A stretch of DNA of 64,000 nt from Clostridium sp. UBA699 (GTDB lineage Bacteria > Bacillota > Clostridia > Clostridiales > Clostridiaceae): positions 93,179-157,178 of the forward strand of contig DBML01000032.1 in assembly GCA_002298915.1 (NCBI GenBank), written 5' to 3'. Under the pieces are notes generated by a model. That model was not told where the DNA came from, did no database searches, and saw only the letters and a program-made list of their open reading frames with translations. Made by a program: the position numbers and the translations under genes. Each line of letters opens with the position of its first letter. The first letter of the stretch is position 1. This document shows positions 40,379-48,420 of this stretch, piece by piece.

Positions 40379-41257
40379 CTATTCTAGATTTTGTACCTGC
40401 TCTCTTATCTTTTCAATCTCATTCTTGATGCTCAGCATGATATTTATTACATCCAGGTTGCTTGCCTTGGATGCAATTGTGTTCGTCTCCCTGTTCATTT
40501 CCTGGATTATGAAGTCGAGCTTTCTTCCGACAGGCTCATCCAGCTCAAGCGTTTCATTCACCTGGACCAGATGGCTCTTTAGCCTGACAATCTCTTCGTC
40601 CACGGTCGCCTTGTCTGCAAGAATCGCAACTTCCATCGCGAGCCTGTTCTCGTCAACCTTGTAGTCCTTCAGGAGGTCGTTTAACCTCAGCTTGAGCCTG
40701 TTCAGATATTCGTTAACGATATCTGAAGACTTTTCCTCTATTATCAGAACATTCTCCTTTATGCCCGCGCACTTCAAGATTATGTCTTCCTTCAGCTTAA
40801 GTCCTTCCCTCTCCCTCATCTGCGCCATCATGTCGAGCGAATCGTTGAGGGCTTTGGCTATGCCTTCCCAGAGCTCCTCAACGTCTTCATCTTCCTGTTT
40901 TGTTGTGATGACGTCAGGGAACTTTGAAATAAGGGAAAGGCTGACTTCGTCCCTCAGGCTGTATCTTTCCTTAAGCTGCGTAAGGCAGTCGAAATAGGAA
41001 TCTGCAAGTGACTTGTTCAAAAAAGCTGATACGTCTTTCTTGTCAAAAAGGTTCTGGGTCAAAAATATGTCGATCTTGCCCCTGTTCAACCTTGACTGGA
41101 CTGTTTTCCTTATCCTGTCCTCCAGCGGCAGCAAGCTTTTAGGCATTTTTATATTGAGGTCGCAGTACCTGTGGTTGACGCTTTTAATCTCTACAGTGTA
41201 GCTGCGCCCATCCATCTCGACGGTACCTCTTCCGTAACCTGTCATGCTTCTAATCAT
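40379..41257 (-). CDS. yicC: YicC-family endoribonuclease
   Basis: 292 residues with MIRSMTGYGRG at the N-terminus, SVNHRYCDLNIKMP (about 27-40) and the C-terminal GRKLDFIIQEMNRETNTI with DUF1732 features. YicC proteins are divalent-metal-dependent endoribonucleases linked to sRNA turnover. ATG 41257 has GGAAGG nine bases upstream; earlier in-frame starts have no suitable spacing. It is the first gene of the yicC-remA-gmk-rpoZ-coaBC unit. Confidence 0.93.
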   Translation of the reverse strand: MIRSMTGYGRGTVEMDGRSYTVEIKSVNHRYCDLNIKMPKSLLPLEDRIRKTVQSRLNRGKIDIFLTQNLFDKKDVSAFLNKSLADSYFDCLTQLKERYSLRDEVSLSLISKFPDVITTKQEDEDVEELWEGIAKALNDSLDMMAQMREREGLKLKEDIILKCAGIKENVLIIEEKSSDIVNEYLNRLKLRLNDLLKDYKVDENRLAMEVAILADKATVDEEIVRLKSHLVQVNETLELDEPVGRKLDFIIQEMNRETNTIASKASNLDVINIMLSIKNEIEKIREQVQNLE

Positions 41258-41296
41258 TATATTCATCCTTCCGCATTTCAATGTCAATTCATACTA

Positions 41297-41326
41297 ATTA
41301 TACATAAATATAATATTTAATTTCAA
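41297..41326 (-). promoter_or_regulatory. Promoter of the yicC-remA-gmk unit
   Basis: Minus-strand TTGAAA (41321-41326), 18-base spacer, TATAAT (41297-41302). A second TATAAT with extended TG lies farther upstream (41339-41344), so two start points are possible. Confidence 0.75.
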
Positions 41327-41416
41327 GATGTCTAATGCATTATACCACATTTTAGGGAAGTTTATACACTTTTTTTCCTAAATTTTATAGATGGTCTGAG
41401 CATGCTGAAACGGCTG

Positions 41417-41445
41417 TTTACATGCGAACATTTGTTTGGTATAAT
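41417..41445 (+). promoter_or_regulatory. Promoter of the radical SAM / DUF4130 pair
   Basis: TTTACA (41417-41422), 17-base spacer, TATAAT (41440-41445) with extended TG before the -10 box. Confidence 0.75.
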
Positions 41446-41477
41446 GTAGCTAAACAACGATGAAAGGATGGGCCGCT

Positions 41478-42797
41478 ATGGATATACATGAAAAGCTTCG
41501 CATACTTTCAGCCGCAGCAAAATTCGACGTTTCCTGCTCCTCCAGCGGTGGTTCCAGGAAGAGCGTCCCGGGAGGAGTCGGCAACTCTGCCCCTGCAGGG
41601 ATATGCCACAGCTTCACTTCTGACGGCAGGTGCATCTCCCTTCTCAAGCTGCTTCTTACAAACTACTGCGTATACGACTGTGCCTACTGCGTCAACCGCT
41701 CCTCAAACGACACAGAGAGGGCAGCGTTCACACCCGAGGAGGTTGCCGACCTCGCTATAAACTTCTACAGGCGAAACTACATTGAAGGTCTCTTCCTGAG
41801 CTCGGCAGTGTTCAGGACGCCTGACCACACTATGGAGCTGATCATAAAGACGATTTCCATTCTCAGGAACGAGTACCGTTTTAACGGTTACATCCATGTA
41901 AAGGCCATACCCGGAGCTGATCCGAGGCTGATCGAGCAGGCGGGAGAGCTTGCGGACAGGATGAGCGTGAACATAGAGCTTCCCTCCAGCAGCAGCCTGA
42001 AGCTGCTTGCTCCGCAGAAGAACAGGGACAACGTCCTTAAGCCCATGTCACTCATAAACAGCAGGATACTATCCTCGAAAACGGAAAAGAGCATTTCGGG
42101 CAGAAGCGCTCCCAAGTTCGTACCCGCCGGCCAGAGCACCCAGCTTATCGTAGGGGCATCCCCTGAGAGCGACTACAGCATAATGAGCCTTTCAGAAAGC
42201 CTCTACGGCAGATACAGACTGAAAAGGGTGTACTACTCGGCCTACGTTCCTGTTTCAAACAGCCCTCTTCTTCCCAGCATCAGGTTCTCCCCTCTCCTCA
42301 GAGAGCACAGGCTTTACCAGGCGGACTGGCTGCTGCGTTTCTACGGCTTCAAGGCGGGCGAGATACTGTCACAGCGCAGCCCCTCACTGGATCTCAATTT
42401 CGATCCAAAGACGAACTGGGCCCTCAACAACCTGGATTTTTTTCCTGTTGAGGTCAACAGCGCTTCCTTCCGCGACCTGCTGAGGGTTCCCGGCATAGGA
42501 ATGACCTCCGCCAAGAGGATAATCTCAGCGAGGTGGGTCCGTTCGCTTGATTTTGCCGAGCTCAAAGGCCTCGGCGTTGTTGTCAGGAGGGCCCAGTACT
42601 TCATAACCTGCCGCGGAAGGTACTCAGGGGACGTTCCCTTCAGAGAGGCGGACATACGATGGAGGCTCTCTCCGAAACAGGACCTGAACCTGAGGGAGCT
42701 CGAAAAGAACAGACATGAACAGCTGAGCTTCCTTGAGCCCGCCAGCAGGCTTCTCATAGGAGCCGCTGCCGCCACCAGCCTAACAGGTGAATTTTAA
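41478..42797 (+). CDS. Putative DNA modification/repair radical SAM protein
   Basis: 439-residue radical SAM enzyme. The cluster motif is NYCVYDCAYC (Cys64, Cys68, Cys71) and a C-terminal helix-hairpin-helix, LLRVPGIGMTSAKRI, lies at about 334-348, suggesting DNA binding. It matches the family described as 'putative DNA modification/repair radical SAM protein', which is co-encoded with a DUF4130 protein or UDG-like domain. An ATG at 41460 exists, but the ATG at 41478 has AAAGGATGG at proper spacing. The partner follows after 16 bases. Reaction and lesion unknown. Confidence 0.9.
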   Translation: MDIHEKLRILSAAAKFDVSCSSSGGSRKSVPGGVGNSAPAGICHSFTSDGRCISLLKLLLTNYCVYDCAYCVNRSSNDTERAAFTPEEVADLAINFYRRNYIEGLFLSSAVFRTPDHTMELIIKTISILRNEYRFNGYIHVKAIPGADPRLIEQAGELADRMSVNIELPSSSSLKLLAPQKNRDNVLKPMSLINSRILSSKTEKSISGRSAPKFVPAGQSTQLIVGASPESDYSIMSLSESLYGRYRLKRVYYSAYVPVSNSPLLPSIRFSPLLREHRLYQADWLLRFYGFKAGEILSQRSPSLDLNFDPKTNWALNNLDFFPVEVNSASFRDLLRVPGIGMTSAKRIISARWVRSLDFAELKGLGVVVRRAQYFITCRGRYSGDVPFREADIRWRLSPKQDLNLRELEKNRHEQLSFLEPASRLLIGAAAATSLTGEF

Positions 42798-42813
42798 CAA
42801 GGAGGGTTATGTT

Positions 42814-43581
42814 TTGGACACAAACGGATACTTATACGACGGCTCCTTTGAAGGGCTGCTTACATGCGTACACGAAGCGTACTACAGGCGCGAGGATCCC
42901 GGCTTCATAGCGGAGGTCGGGAGGTACAAAGAAAAGATACAGGGCACGCTCTTCTCAATGATAGAATCTCCTGTGCTTGTAGCGACCGACCCCATCAAGG
43001 CGCAAAAGGTATACGACTCGGTTTTGGACAAGATCTCCACCGAAGCCATGGAGACCATCTATCACGTTTATCTGTCGGAGGCCGAAAACTTTGAGATCAT
43101 GGTTCTGAGGTACTTAAGGCTAGGCTTCAGGATTGGCTTCGACCTCAACAAGAACCTGCAGGACAAAAGGGTTATGGACATGCTTAAGATCGAAAGAAGG
43201 GTCGTCCTTGAGGCTCACAGGCTGCAGGGCTTCCTCAGGTTCCAGGAGAAGCAAGGCTTCTACTATGCAGCCTATGAGCCTGACCACAACATAACAGCGC
43301 TTATAGCCCCGCACTTTGCAGAGAGGCTTACCGACCTGGATTTCATTATACACGACAAAAGAAGGGGGCTAGCCGCTGTCTGCCGCAACAAGGAGTGGTT
43401 CATGACCTGCTTGGAAGGCTCAGCCTTTCCCGCAACGCCTGGTTCAGGCTCCGGCAGCCTGTATGAGGACCTGTGGAAAGGCTATTTCAGCTGGGCTTCC
43501 ATAGAAGAAAGGACAAACCTGAAAAATCAAAAACGCCAGATGCCCAAAAGATATTGGAAGCATCTGACGGAGATAGATTAG
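42814..43581 (+). CDS. DUF4130 (TIGR03915-type) putative DNA repair protein
   Basis: 255 residues. The C-terminal half carries the family pattern EAHRLQGFLRF, YYAAYEPDHNIT, APHFAERL and IHDKRRGLA. In other bacteria this domain is fused to, or encoded beside, uracil-DNA-glycosylase-like domains, which gives the DNA-repair label; no enzymatic activity is known to me. The best start is TTG at 42814, eight bases after AGGAGG; a GTG at 42787 overlaps the preceding gene. It forms a two-gene operon with the radical SAM gene and converges on the LapA-domain gene. Confidence 0.87.
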   Translation: MDTNGYLYDGSFEGLLTCVHEAYYRREDPGFIAEVGRYKEKIQGTLFSMIESPVLVATDPIKAQKVYDSVLDKISTEAMETIYHVYLSEAENFEIMVLRYLRLGFRIGFDLNKNLQDKRVMDMLKIERRVVLEAHRLQGFLRFQEKQGFYYAAYEPDHNITALIAPHFAERLTDLDFIIHDKRRGLAAVCRNKEWFMTCLEGSAFPATPGSGSGSLYEDLWKGYFSWASIEERTNLKNQKRQMPKRYWKHLTEID

Positions 43582-43582
43582 T

Positions 43583-43951
43583 TTATGCTTTTGGGGCAGG
43601 CGCCTTGCCTTCGGTGCTTGCCGTGCTTTCAGGCTGGGCTGCAGTTCCTTTTAAGGCTGCCAGCTCAATATCCTTTTTCTGGATCGTGCTGCTCAGCTCC
43701 TCGTTCTTGGATTTGTAGTACTTGATTTCCGAATTAAGCTCCCTCACCTTCATTGCTGACTTGATCCTTCCGAAAAGCCCGAAGAATATGGCGATAACCG
43801 CGCCGATTACCGCTGACAGGATTATGACTATTGACTGCGAAAGCTCATATGTGGCGAAAAACAACCTGATCGTAACCACGTTTGAATTGAGCGCAGCGAA
43901 TATTGCTATTATTATTGAAAACAGAAGTGAAACAATGAACCAAAACTGCAT
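43583..43951 (-). CDS. LapA-domain (DUF1049) membrane protein
   Basis: 122 residues: two membrane segments (about 2-22 and 40-63), then a charged coiled coil (about 70-100) and an Ala/Pro/Lys tail. This is the LapA/YrvD arrangement; in E. coli LapA helps control LPS synthesis, but the Gram-positive role is unknown. ATG 43951 follows AAGGGG; a longer frame is rejected. Its stop is one base from the converging DUF4130 gene, with no terminator between them. Confidence 0.82.
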   Translation of the reverse strand: MQFWFIVSLLFSIIIAIFAALNSNVVTIRLFFATYELSQSIVIILSAVIGAVIAIFFGLFGRIKSAMKVRELNSEIKYYKSKNEELSSTIQKKDIELAALKGTAAQPESTASTEGKAPAPKA

Positions 43952-44010
43952 AAAATCCCCTTCCCTTCCTCGCTTATTTATTACATTATACGTCATTTCG
44001 GAAAATATAG

Positions 44011-44841
44011 TCAATTTTCCTCAAGAATATATTTTTTGATTGCATGGGCAACCCCTGCCTCGTCATTTGAGCGAGTTACAATTTTGGCCGCTGATTTGGC
44101 CGCCGCCACAGCGTTGCTTACTGCGATGGGCATGCCAACAACTTCGAACATTTCCAGGTCGTTGTAGTTGTCGCCAAAGGCTATCACCTTCCCAAGGTCC
44201 ACTCCCCGTTTCCCTGACAGCGCTTTCAGAGCAGCTCCCTTTGAGATGCCGGCTGCCATTATGTCTAGTACGTCGCTGGAGGAGCTCACCGCTGAAAGCT
44301 CGGCCCTCGCCGAGAAATGCTCAGCGAGCTGACAGATCACTTCCTGGCTGCTGCTTGATATCAGTATCTTGTAAATGCCTGTCCCGGCCACACCTTGCGC
44401 TTCTTCAGCTCCCATATATTCTATAGGCGCCCTCAGCTCCGCTTCAAGACGCGAGTTTTTATCCTTGTACTTAAGCGCTCTCGGATTGCTCCTGTTCGAA
44501 TATATCATGTTCTCTGTGTAAGCAAGGAAATCAAGGCTGTTGTCGAGGCAGTAGCCTATTGTCTCCAGGGCTGCCTCCTTGCCTATCGTTTTCCCGTAAA
44601 GTATCTCTCCTGTCCCGATATCCTTCACAAGCCCGCCGTTGCAGCAGATTATGTCGCCGGTCAGGTCAAGCTGCTTTATGAACGGCTTAAGCAGAAGGTC
44701 AGTCCTTCCCGATGCAATTATCACCTCTACTCCGCTTTCCTTAAGCCTCTTCAGGGCCTTCTCGTTCTCCTGCGGCAGAAGCCCTTTAGAGTCAAGAAGG
44801 GTCCCGTCCATATCGCATACACACCATCTGTAATCAATCAT
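44011..44841 (-). CDS. HAD-superfamily Cof-type phosphatase
   Basis: 276 residues of the Cof-IIB subfamily: motif I CDMDGTLLDS (about 8-17), motif II ASGR, and motifs III/IV with K and FGDNYNDLEMFE (about 215-226). Such enzymes hydrolyse sugar phosphates or FMN-type substrates. ATG 44841 overlaps the stop of the TrmB-like regulator by 8 bases; a start four codons earlier (44853) is possible. Coupling to that regulator suggests a carbohydrate or glycerol phosphate substrate, which is inference. Confidence 0.85.
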   Translation of the reverse strand: MIDYRWCVCDMDGTLLDSKGLLPQENEKALKRLKESGVEVIIASGRTDLLLKPFIKQLDLTGDIICCNGGLVKDIGTGEILYGKTIGKEAALETIGYCLDNSLDFLAYTENMIYSNRSNPRALKYKDKNSRLEAELRAPIEYMGAEEAQGVAGTGIYKILISSSSQEVICQLAEHFSARAELSAVSSSSDVLDIMAAGISKGAALKALSGKRGVDLGKVIAFGDNYNDLEMFEVVGMPIAVSNAVAAAKSAAKIVTRSNDEAGVAHAIKKYILEEN

Positions 44842-45565
44842 CTTCAGTATCATTCCCTTTCATTATTTCAAGTTCTATGAACCTCTTTTTCGTGTAAACC
44901 AAAGCCGGATTTGCGGTCCAGAGAACAACCCCTTCGCCTTCCTCCTCGAGCTGCCCGGAAAGAGCCTCTTTTCCATCCGAAACAAGCGTTATCCACCTGC
45001 AGCCTGCCTCCTTTAGGAGCTTCCTCTCCCCCGCTATGTAGTGCACGTCGCCAATACCCTCCACTTTTTTCCTGCCGTATACTGCGAGTCTCATCTCCAC
45101 CCCGCGCCTTTCAGCCTCGGAAAGCTCGTTGTATAGGTACATGACGTCCTCGCCCCACACAGCGAGAGCAATTTCTTTTTCTGCCTCCCTTATCAGCTGC
45201 CCTGCTTTCTCCATCGCAGGGTAGTATCCGCGGATGTTCCATGCGTAGCCAGGCTCGCTTCCAGTGCTCAGGGGGGGAAGCTTCGATTTCAGTGTGTCTA
45301 TGGATTTTTCGAACTCCGCATCCAGCTTCTTAAGAAGCTTTTCAGGCGGAAGCGGCACGTATTTCACAGGGTCGTTGCCGACGTTGAGCACAGCACCCCT
45401 GTTGCCAAGCCTCTGGATGTTCTCGTAAACCTTTGCCTGCGGCACACCGGATATCTTGCTTATCTCGTAGCCCGTTGCCGGATTCCTGTGCAGAAGGGCC
45501 AGGTAAATCTTGGCCTCATAGCTTGTGAACCCTATCTTCTGCATCTCCTTCAGTATTTCCTCCAT
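44834..45565 (-). CDS. TrmB-family transcriptional regulator
   Basis: 243 residues with an N-terminal winged helix: IGFTSYEAKIYLALL (about 11-25) and the recognition region ISGVPQAKVYENIQRL (about 38-53), then a coiled segment and a TrmB-type effector domain with AGQLIREAEKEIALAVW. TrmB proteins sense sugars or related ligands. It is divergent from the hydrolase-glpK pair, with a short palindrome on its own -10 box, which suggests autoregulation. ATG 45565 follows AGAGGAG; the upstream extension runs through the promoter and is rejected. Confidence 0.88.
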   Translation of the reverse strand: MEEILKEMQKIGFTSYEAKIYLALLHRNPATGYEISKISGVPQAKVYENIQRLGNRGAVLNVGNDPVKYVPLPPEKLLKKLDAEFEKSIDTLKSKLPPLSTGSEPGYAWNIRGYYPAMEKAGQLIREAEKEIALAVWGEDVMYLYNELSEAERRGVEMRLAVYGRKKVEGIGDVHYIAGERKLLKEAGCRWITLVSDGKEALSGQLEEEGEGVVLWTANPALVYTKKRFIELEIMKGNDTEDD

Positions 45566-45584
45566 GTTAACCACTCCTCTAATA

Positions 45585-45616
45585 ACTACAATAGTAGTCA
45601 TCAATATCTTTGTCAA
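45585..45616 (-). promoter_or_regulatory. Promoter and operator-like palindrome of the TrmB-type gene
   Basis: Minus-strand TTGACA (45611-45616), 17-base spacer, TATTGT (45588-45593). The palindrome ACTAC-AATA-GTAGT (45585-45598) covers the -10 box. Confidence 0.7.
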
Positions 45617-45647
45617 TAACCGCAGCATAAAACTGAATTTTCTGTGA

Positions 45648-45653
45648 TATAAT
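45648..45653 (+). promoter_or_regulatory. Extended -10 promoter of the hydrolase-glpK unit
   Basis: TATAAT with TG one base upstream; no good -35 box at 17 bases. It is about 30 bases from the divergent TrmB promoter, so a regulator could act on both. Confidence 0.55.
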
Positions 45654-45687
45654 CTAATCAAAGACAAAAAGATTTTGGGGGATGGAA

Positions 45688-46614
45688 ATGAAGACTGAGG
45701 AATTTACTTTCACAGATGCGGAAGGGGTCGAGATATTCTGCTGGAAATGGAGCCCCGAGGAGCCTGCGGACGCCAAAGGCGCAGTCCAGATTTCGCACGG
45801 GATGGCGGAGCTGTCGTCGCGCTACGAACGCCTAGCGAAGGCTTTGACGGAAGCGGGCTACTACGTTTACGCAAACGACCACAGAGGACACGGAAGGACA
45901 GCGCTGACCCTGGAAAACGTAGGCTACCCAGGGGACCGGGACGCTTTTTCATGGATGGTTAGAGACATGCACCAGCTGTCTGAAACAATCAGGGACGAAC
46001 ACCCGGGCATGCCGCTTTTCCTGCTTGGTCACAGCATGGGTTCCTTCCTGGCGCATAGGTACGCCCAGCTTTACGGAGAGGAGCTTGAGGGGCTCATCCT
46101 CTCAGGCACTAACGGGAAGCAGGGTCTCGCTCTCGACTTAGGCATAATGGTCGCCAAGGCAGAAATCCTGCTCAAAGGCAGAAAGGCGAAGAGCCCTATG
46201 CTCAACGCACTTTCCTTCGGCTCCTTCAACAAGAGCTTCAAGCCTTCGAGAACGCAGTTCGACTGGCTTAGCAGGGACAAGGACGAGGTCGACAAATACA
46301 TACTGGACGAATACTGCGGAGGCGTTTTCAGCGCGGGCTTTTTCCATGATTTTTTCCAGGGGCTCAAGGAAATCGAAAAAACCTCTAACATGGCCGAATA
46401 CCCGCGGGAGCTGCCTGTCTATATATTCTCGGGCGAAAAGGACCCCGTTGGCGGCTTCACAAAGGGCGTAACGAAGCTGGTCGAGGCCTTCAAAAGCCTG
46501 GGGATGAAGGACGTTACCTACAGGTTCTACAAGGACGGAAGGCACGAGATGCTGAACGAGATCAACCGCTCCCAGGTGATATCCGACCTGATAGAATGGC
46601 TTGATTCTAAATAA
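45688..46614 (+). CDS. Alpha/beta hydrolase, monoacylglycerol lipase / lysophospholipase type
   Basis: 308 residues of the serine aminopeptidase S33 (hydrolase_4) group. The nucleophile elbow is LLGHSMGSF (about 110-118), the acid is probably in SGEKDPVGG, and the His in DGRHEMLNE near the C-terminus. HGMAELSSRYERLA and NDHRGHGRT near the N-terminus are typical of bacterial monoglyceride lipases and lysophospholipases. No signal peptide. ATG 45688 follows GGGGGATGG; ATG 45682 is possible. Glycerol kinase follows 12 bases downstream, fitting release and use of glycerol. Confidence 0.87.
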   Translation: MKTEEFTFTDAEGVEIFCWKWSPEEPADAKGAVQISHGMAELSSRYERLAKALTEAGYYVYANDHRGHGRTALTLENVGYPGDRDAFSWMVRDMHQLSETIRDEHPGMPLFLLGHSMGSFLAHRYAQLYGEELEGLILSGTNGKQGLALDLGIMVAKAEILLKGRKAKSPMLNALSFGSFNKSFKPSRTQFDWLSRDKDEVDKYILDEYCGGVFSAGFFHDFFQGLKEIEKTSNMAEYPRELPVYIFSGEKDPVGGFTKGVTKLVEAFKSLGMKDVTYRFYKDGRHEMLNEINRSQVISDLIEWLDSK

Positions 46615-46626
46615 GGAGGTCTTGCA

Positions 46627-48135
46627 ATGGAAAAATATATAATGTCGCTTGATCAGGGAACCACGAGCTCAAGATGCATCCTTTTCGACAAGAAAGGTAA
46701 TATAGCAAGCTTGGCTCAGAAGGAGTTCACCCAGATATATCCGGAGCCGGGCTGGGTAGAGCATGACCCCATGGAGATATGGTCAAGCCAGATAGGTGTC
46801 GTCATCGAGGCTATGGCAAAGATAGGCGCGTCAGCCGAAGACATAGCCGGGATAGGTATAACTAACCAAAGGGAAACCACGATAGTCTGGAACAGGGAAA
46901 CCGGGATGCCCGTGCATAACGCTATAGTATGGCAGTGCAGGAGGACCGCCGGCATATGCGAAAACCTGAAGGCCCAAGGGTTCGAGGAAAAAATAAAGGG
47001 CAAGACCGGTCTCATACTGGACGCCTATTTCTCAGGCACAAAGGTGAAGTGGATACTGGACAACGTTCCCGGGGCAAGAGAGGAAGCGGAAAAAGGAAAC
47101 CTGCTCTTCGGAACTGTGGACACCTGGCTGATATGGAACCTTACAAAGGGGAAGGTCCACGTCACTGATTACTCGAATGCGTCAAGGACACTTATGTTCA
47201 ACATTCACGAGCTGGAGTGGGATGAGGAGCTGCTGGAGCTGCTGGGAATACCAGAGTCTATGCTGCCGGAGGTCAAGCCTTCAAGCATGATATACGGCCA
47301 TACGGATCCTAGTATCACAGGCGGAGAAATCCCGATCGCAGGCGCCGCAGGTGACCAGCAGGCAGCCCTCTTCGGCCAGGCTTGCTTTGAGCCCGGCACA
47401 GCCAAGAACACCTACGGTACAGGCTGCTTCATGCTAATGAACACAGGAAAAAAAGCCGTTGATTCAAGCCGAGGGCTCCTTACGACGATCGCCTGGTGCA
47501 TAGATGGCAAGGTGGACTACGCTCTGGAGGGAAGCGTTTTCGTTGCAGGGGCCGCGATCCAATGGCTGCGGGACGAGCTGAAGCTCATCGAAACCGCAGC
47601 GGCTTCTGTGGAATACGCCAGCTCAGTGGAGGACACGAACGGCGTCTATGTTGTACCAGCGTTCGTAGGGCTGGGAGCCCCATACTGGGATCCATATGCC
47701 AGGGGCATAATCGTCGGCCTCACTCGAGGGGCTAAGAAGGAGCACATAATCAGGGCTACCCTCGAGGCCCTGGCCTACCAGACAAACGACGTTCTCAAGA
47801 TAATGCAGCTTGAATCAGGAATAAGCCTGAGAGCCCTGAAGGTAGACGGCGGAGCCTGCGCCAACGATTTCCTCATGCAGTTCCAGTCAGATATCCTCGA
47901 CGTTCCTGTCCAAAGGCCCGTGATCATCGAAACGACTGCCCTTGGAGCTGCATATCTAGCCGGCCTTGCTACAGGCTACTGGAAGAACAGGGATGAGATA
48001 GCATCCAACTGGGCTGTGTCCAGAACCTTCACACCGGGGATGAGCCATAACGAGCGAACCCACCTTACAAGCGGCTGGGAGGAGGCCGTAAAACGCTCAA
48101 GGGGTTGGGCTATTCAGTCCGAACAGCAAAAATAA
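46627..48135 (+). CDS. glpK: Glycerol kinase
   Basis: Phosphorylates glycerol to glycerol 3-phosphate. It has 502 residues, the family length, with LDQGTTSSRCILFD at the N-terminus, WVEHDPMEIW, the substrate-binding TNQRETTIVW and QWLRDEL, and a C-terminal AAGDQQAALFGQ/GGACANDFLMQFQ core. It has an AAGGAGG site. There is no glpF or glpD nearby; the only partner is the upstream hydrolase. Confidence 0.97.
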   Translation: MEKYIMSLDQGTTSSRCILFDKKGNIASLAQKEFTQIYPEPGWVEHDPMEIWSSQIGVVIEAMAKIGASAEDIAGIGITNQRETTIVWNRETGMPVHNAIVWQCRRTAGICENLKAQGFEEKIKGKTGLILDAYFSGTKVKWILDNVPGAREEAEKGNLLFGTVDTWLIWNLTKGKVHVTDYSNASRTLMFNIHELEWDEELLELLGIPESMLPEVKPSSMIYGHTDPSITGGEIPIAGAAGDQQAALFGQACFEPGTAKNTYGTGCFMLMNTGKKAVDSSRGLLTTIAWCIDGKVDYALEGSVFVAGAAIQWLRDELKLIETAAASVEYASSVEDTNGVYVVPAFVGLGAPYWDPYARGIIVGLTRGAKKEHIIRATLEALAYQTNDVLKIMQLESGISLRALKVDGGACANDFLMQFQSDILDVPVQRPVIIETTALGAAYLAGLATGYWKNRDEIASNWAVSRTFTPGMSHNERTHLTSGWEEAVKRSRGWAIQSEQQK

Positions 48136-48136
48136 A

Positions 48137-48157
48137 GAGACTGGGAATCCCAGTCTC
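48137..48157. terminator. Bidirectional terminator after glpK
   Basis: GAGACTGG / CCAGTCTC stem (8 bp, up to 10 with a tiny loop) followed by a T/C-rich tail, between converging genes. Confidence 0.7.
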
Positions 48158-48166
48158 ATTTCTCTA

Positions 48167-48355
48167 TTACCAATGCTCCATTTCTTTCTTTAGCTCATCC
48201 TTTGCGATGACGTAATTCTCAAGGTTGCCCTTCAGCCTTGCTACCAGGTTTTCATCCCCTTCAACAGCCGTATGCACAGCGATCCTTTCTTTGACTTCAT
48301 CGATTCTTTTGTCTAAAAGGTCAAGGATAATAATTGCAGAACTTTTGCTAATCAT
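48167..48355 (-). CDS. Hypothetical small helical protein
   Basis: 62 residues, highly charged and probably all alpha-helical (ILDLLDKRIDEVKERI, then LKGNLENYVIAKDEL), with no membrane segment or Cys. AAGGGA lies nine bases before the ATG. It is divergent from the Mut7-C gene and converges on glpK. I recognise no family; it resembles short cytosolic coiled-coil proteins in general. Confidence 0.6.
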   Translation of the reverse strand: MISKSSAIIILDLLDKRIDEVKERIAVHTAVEGDENLVARLKGNLENYVIAKDELKKEMEHW

Positions 48356-48420
48356 TCAAATCAATCCCTTCTCTTAAAATGTGCTTACATACATTATAAT
48401 ATCCGGAGGTGCTGCAGGCA

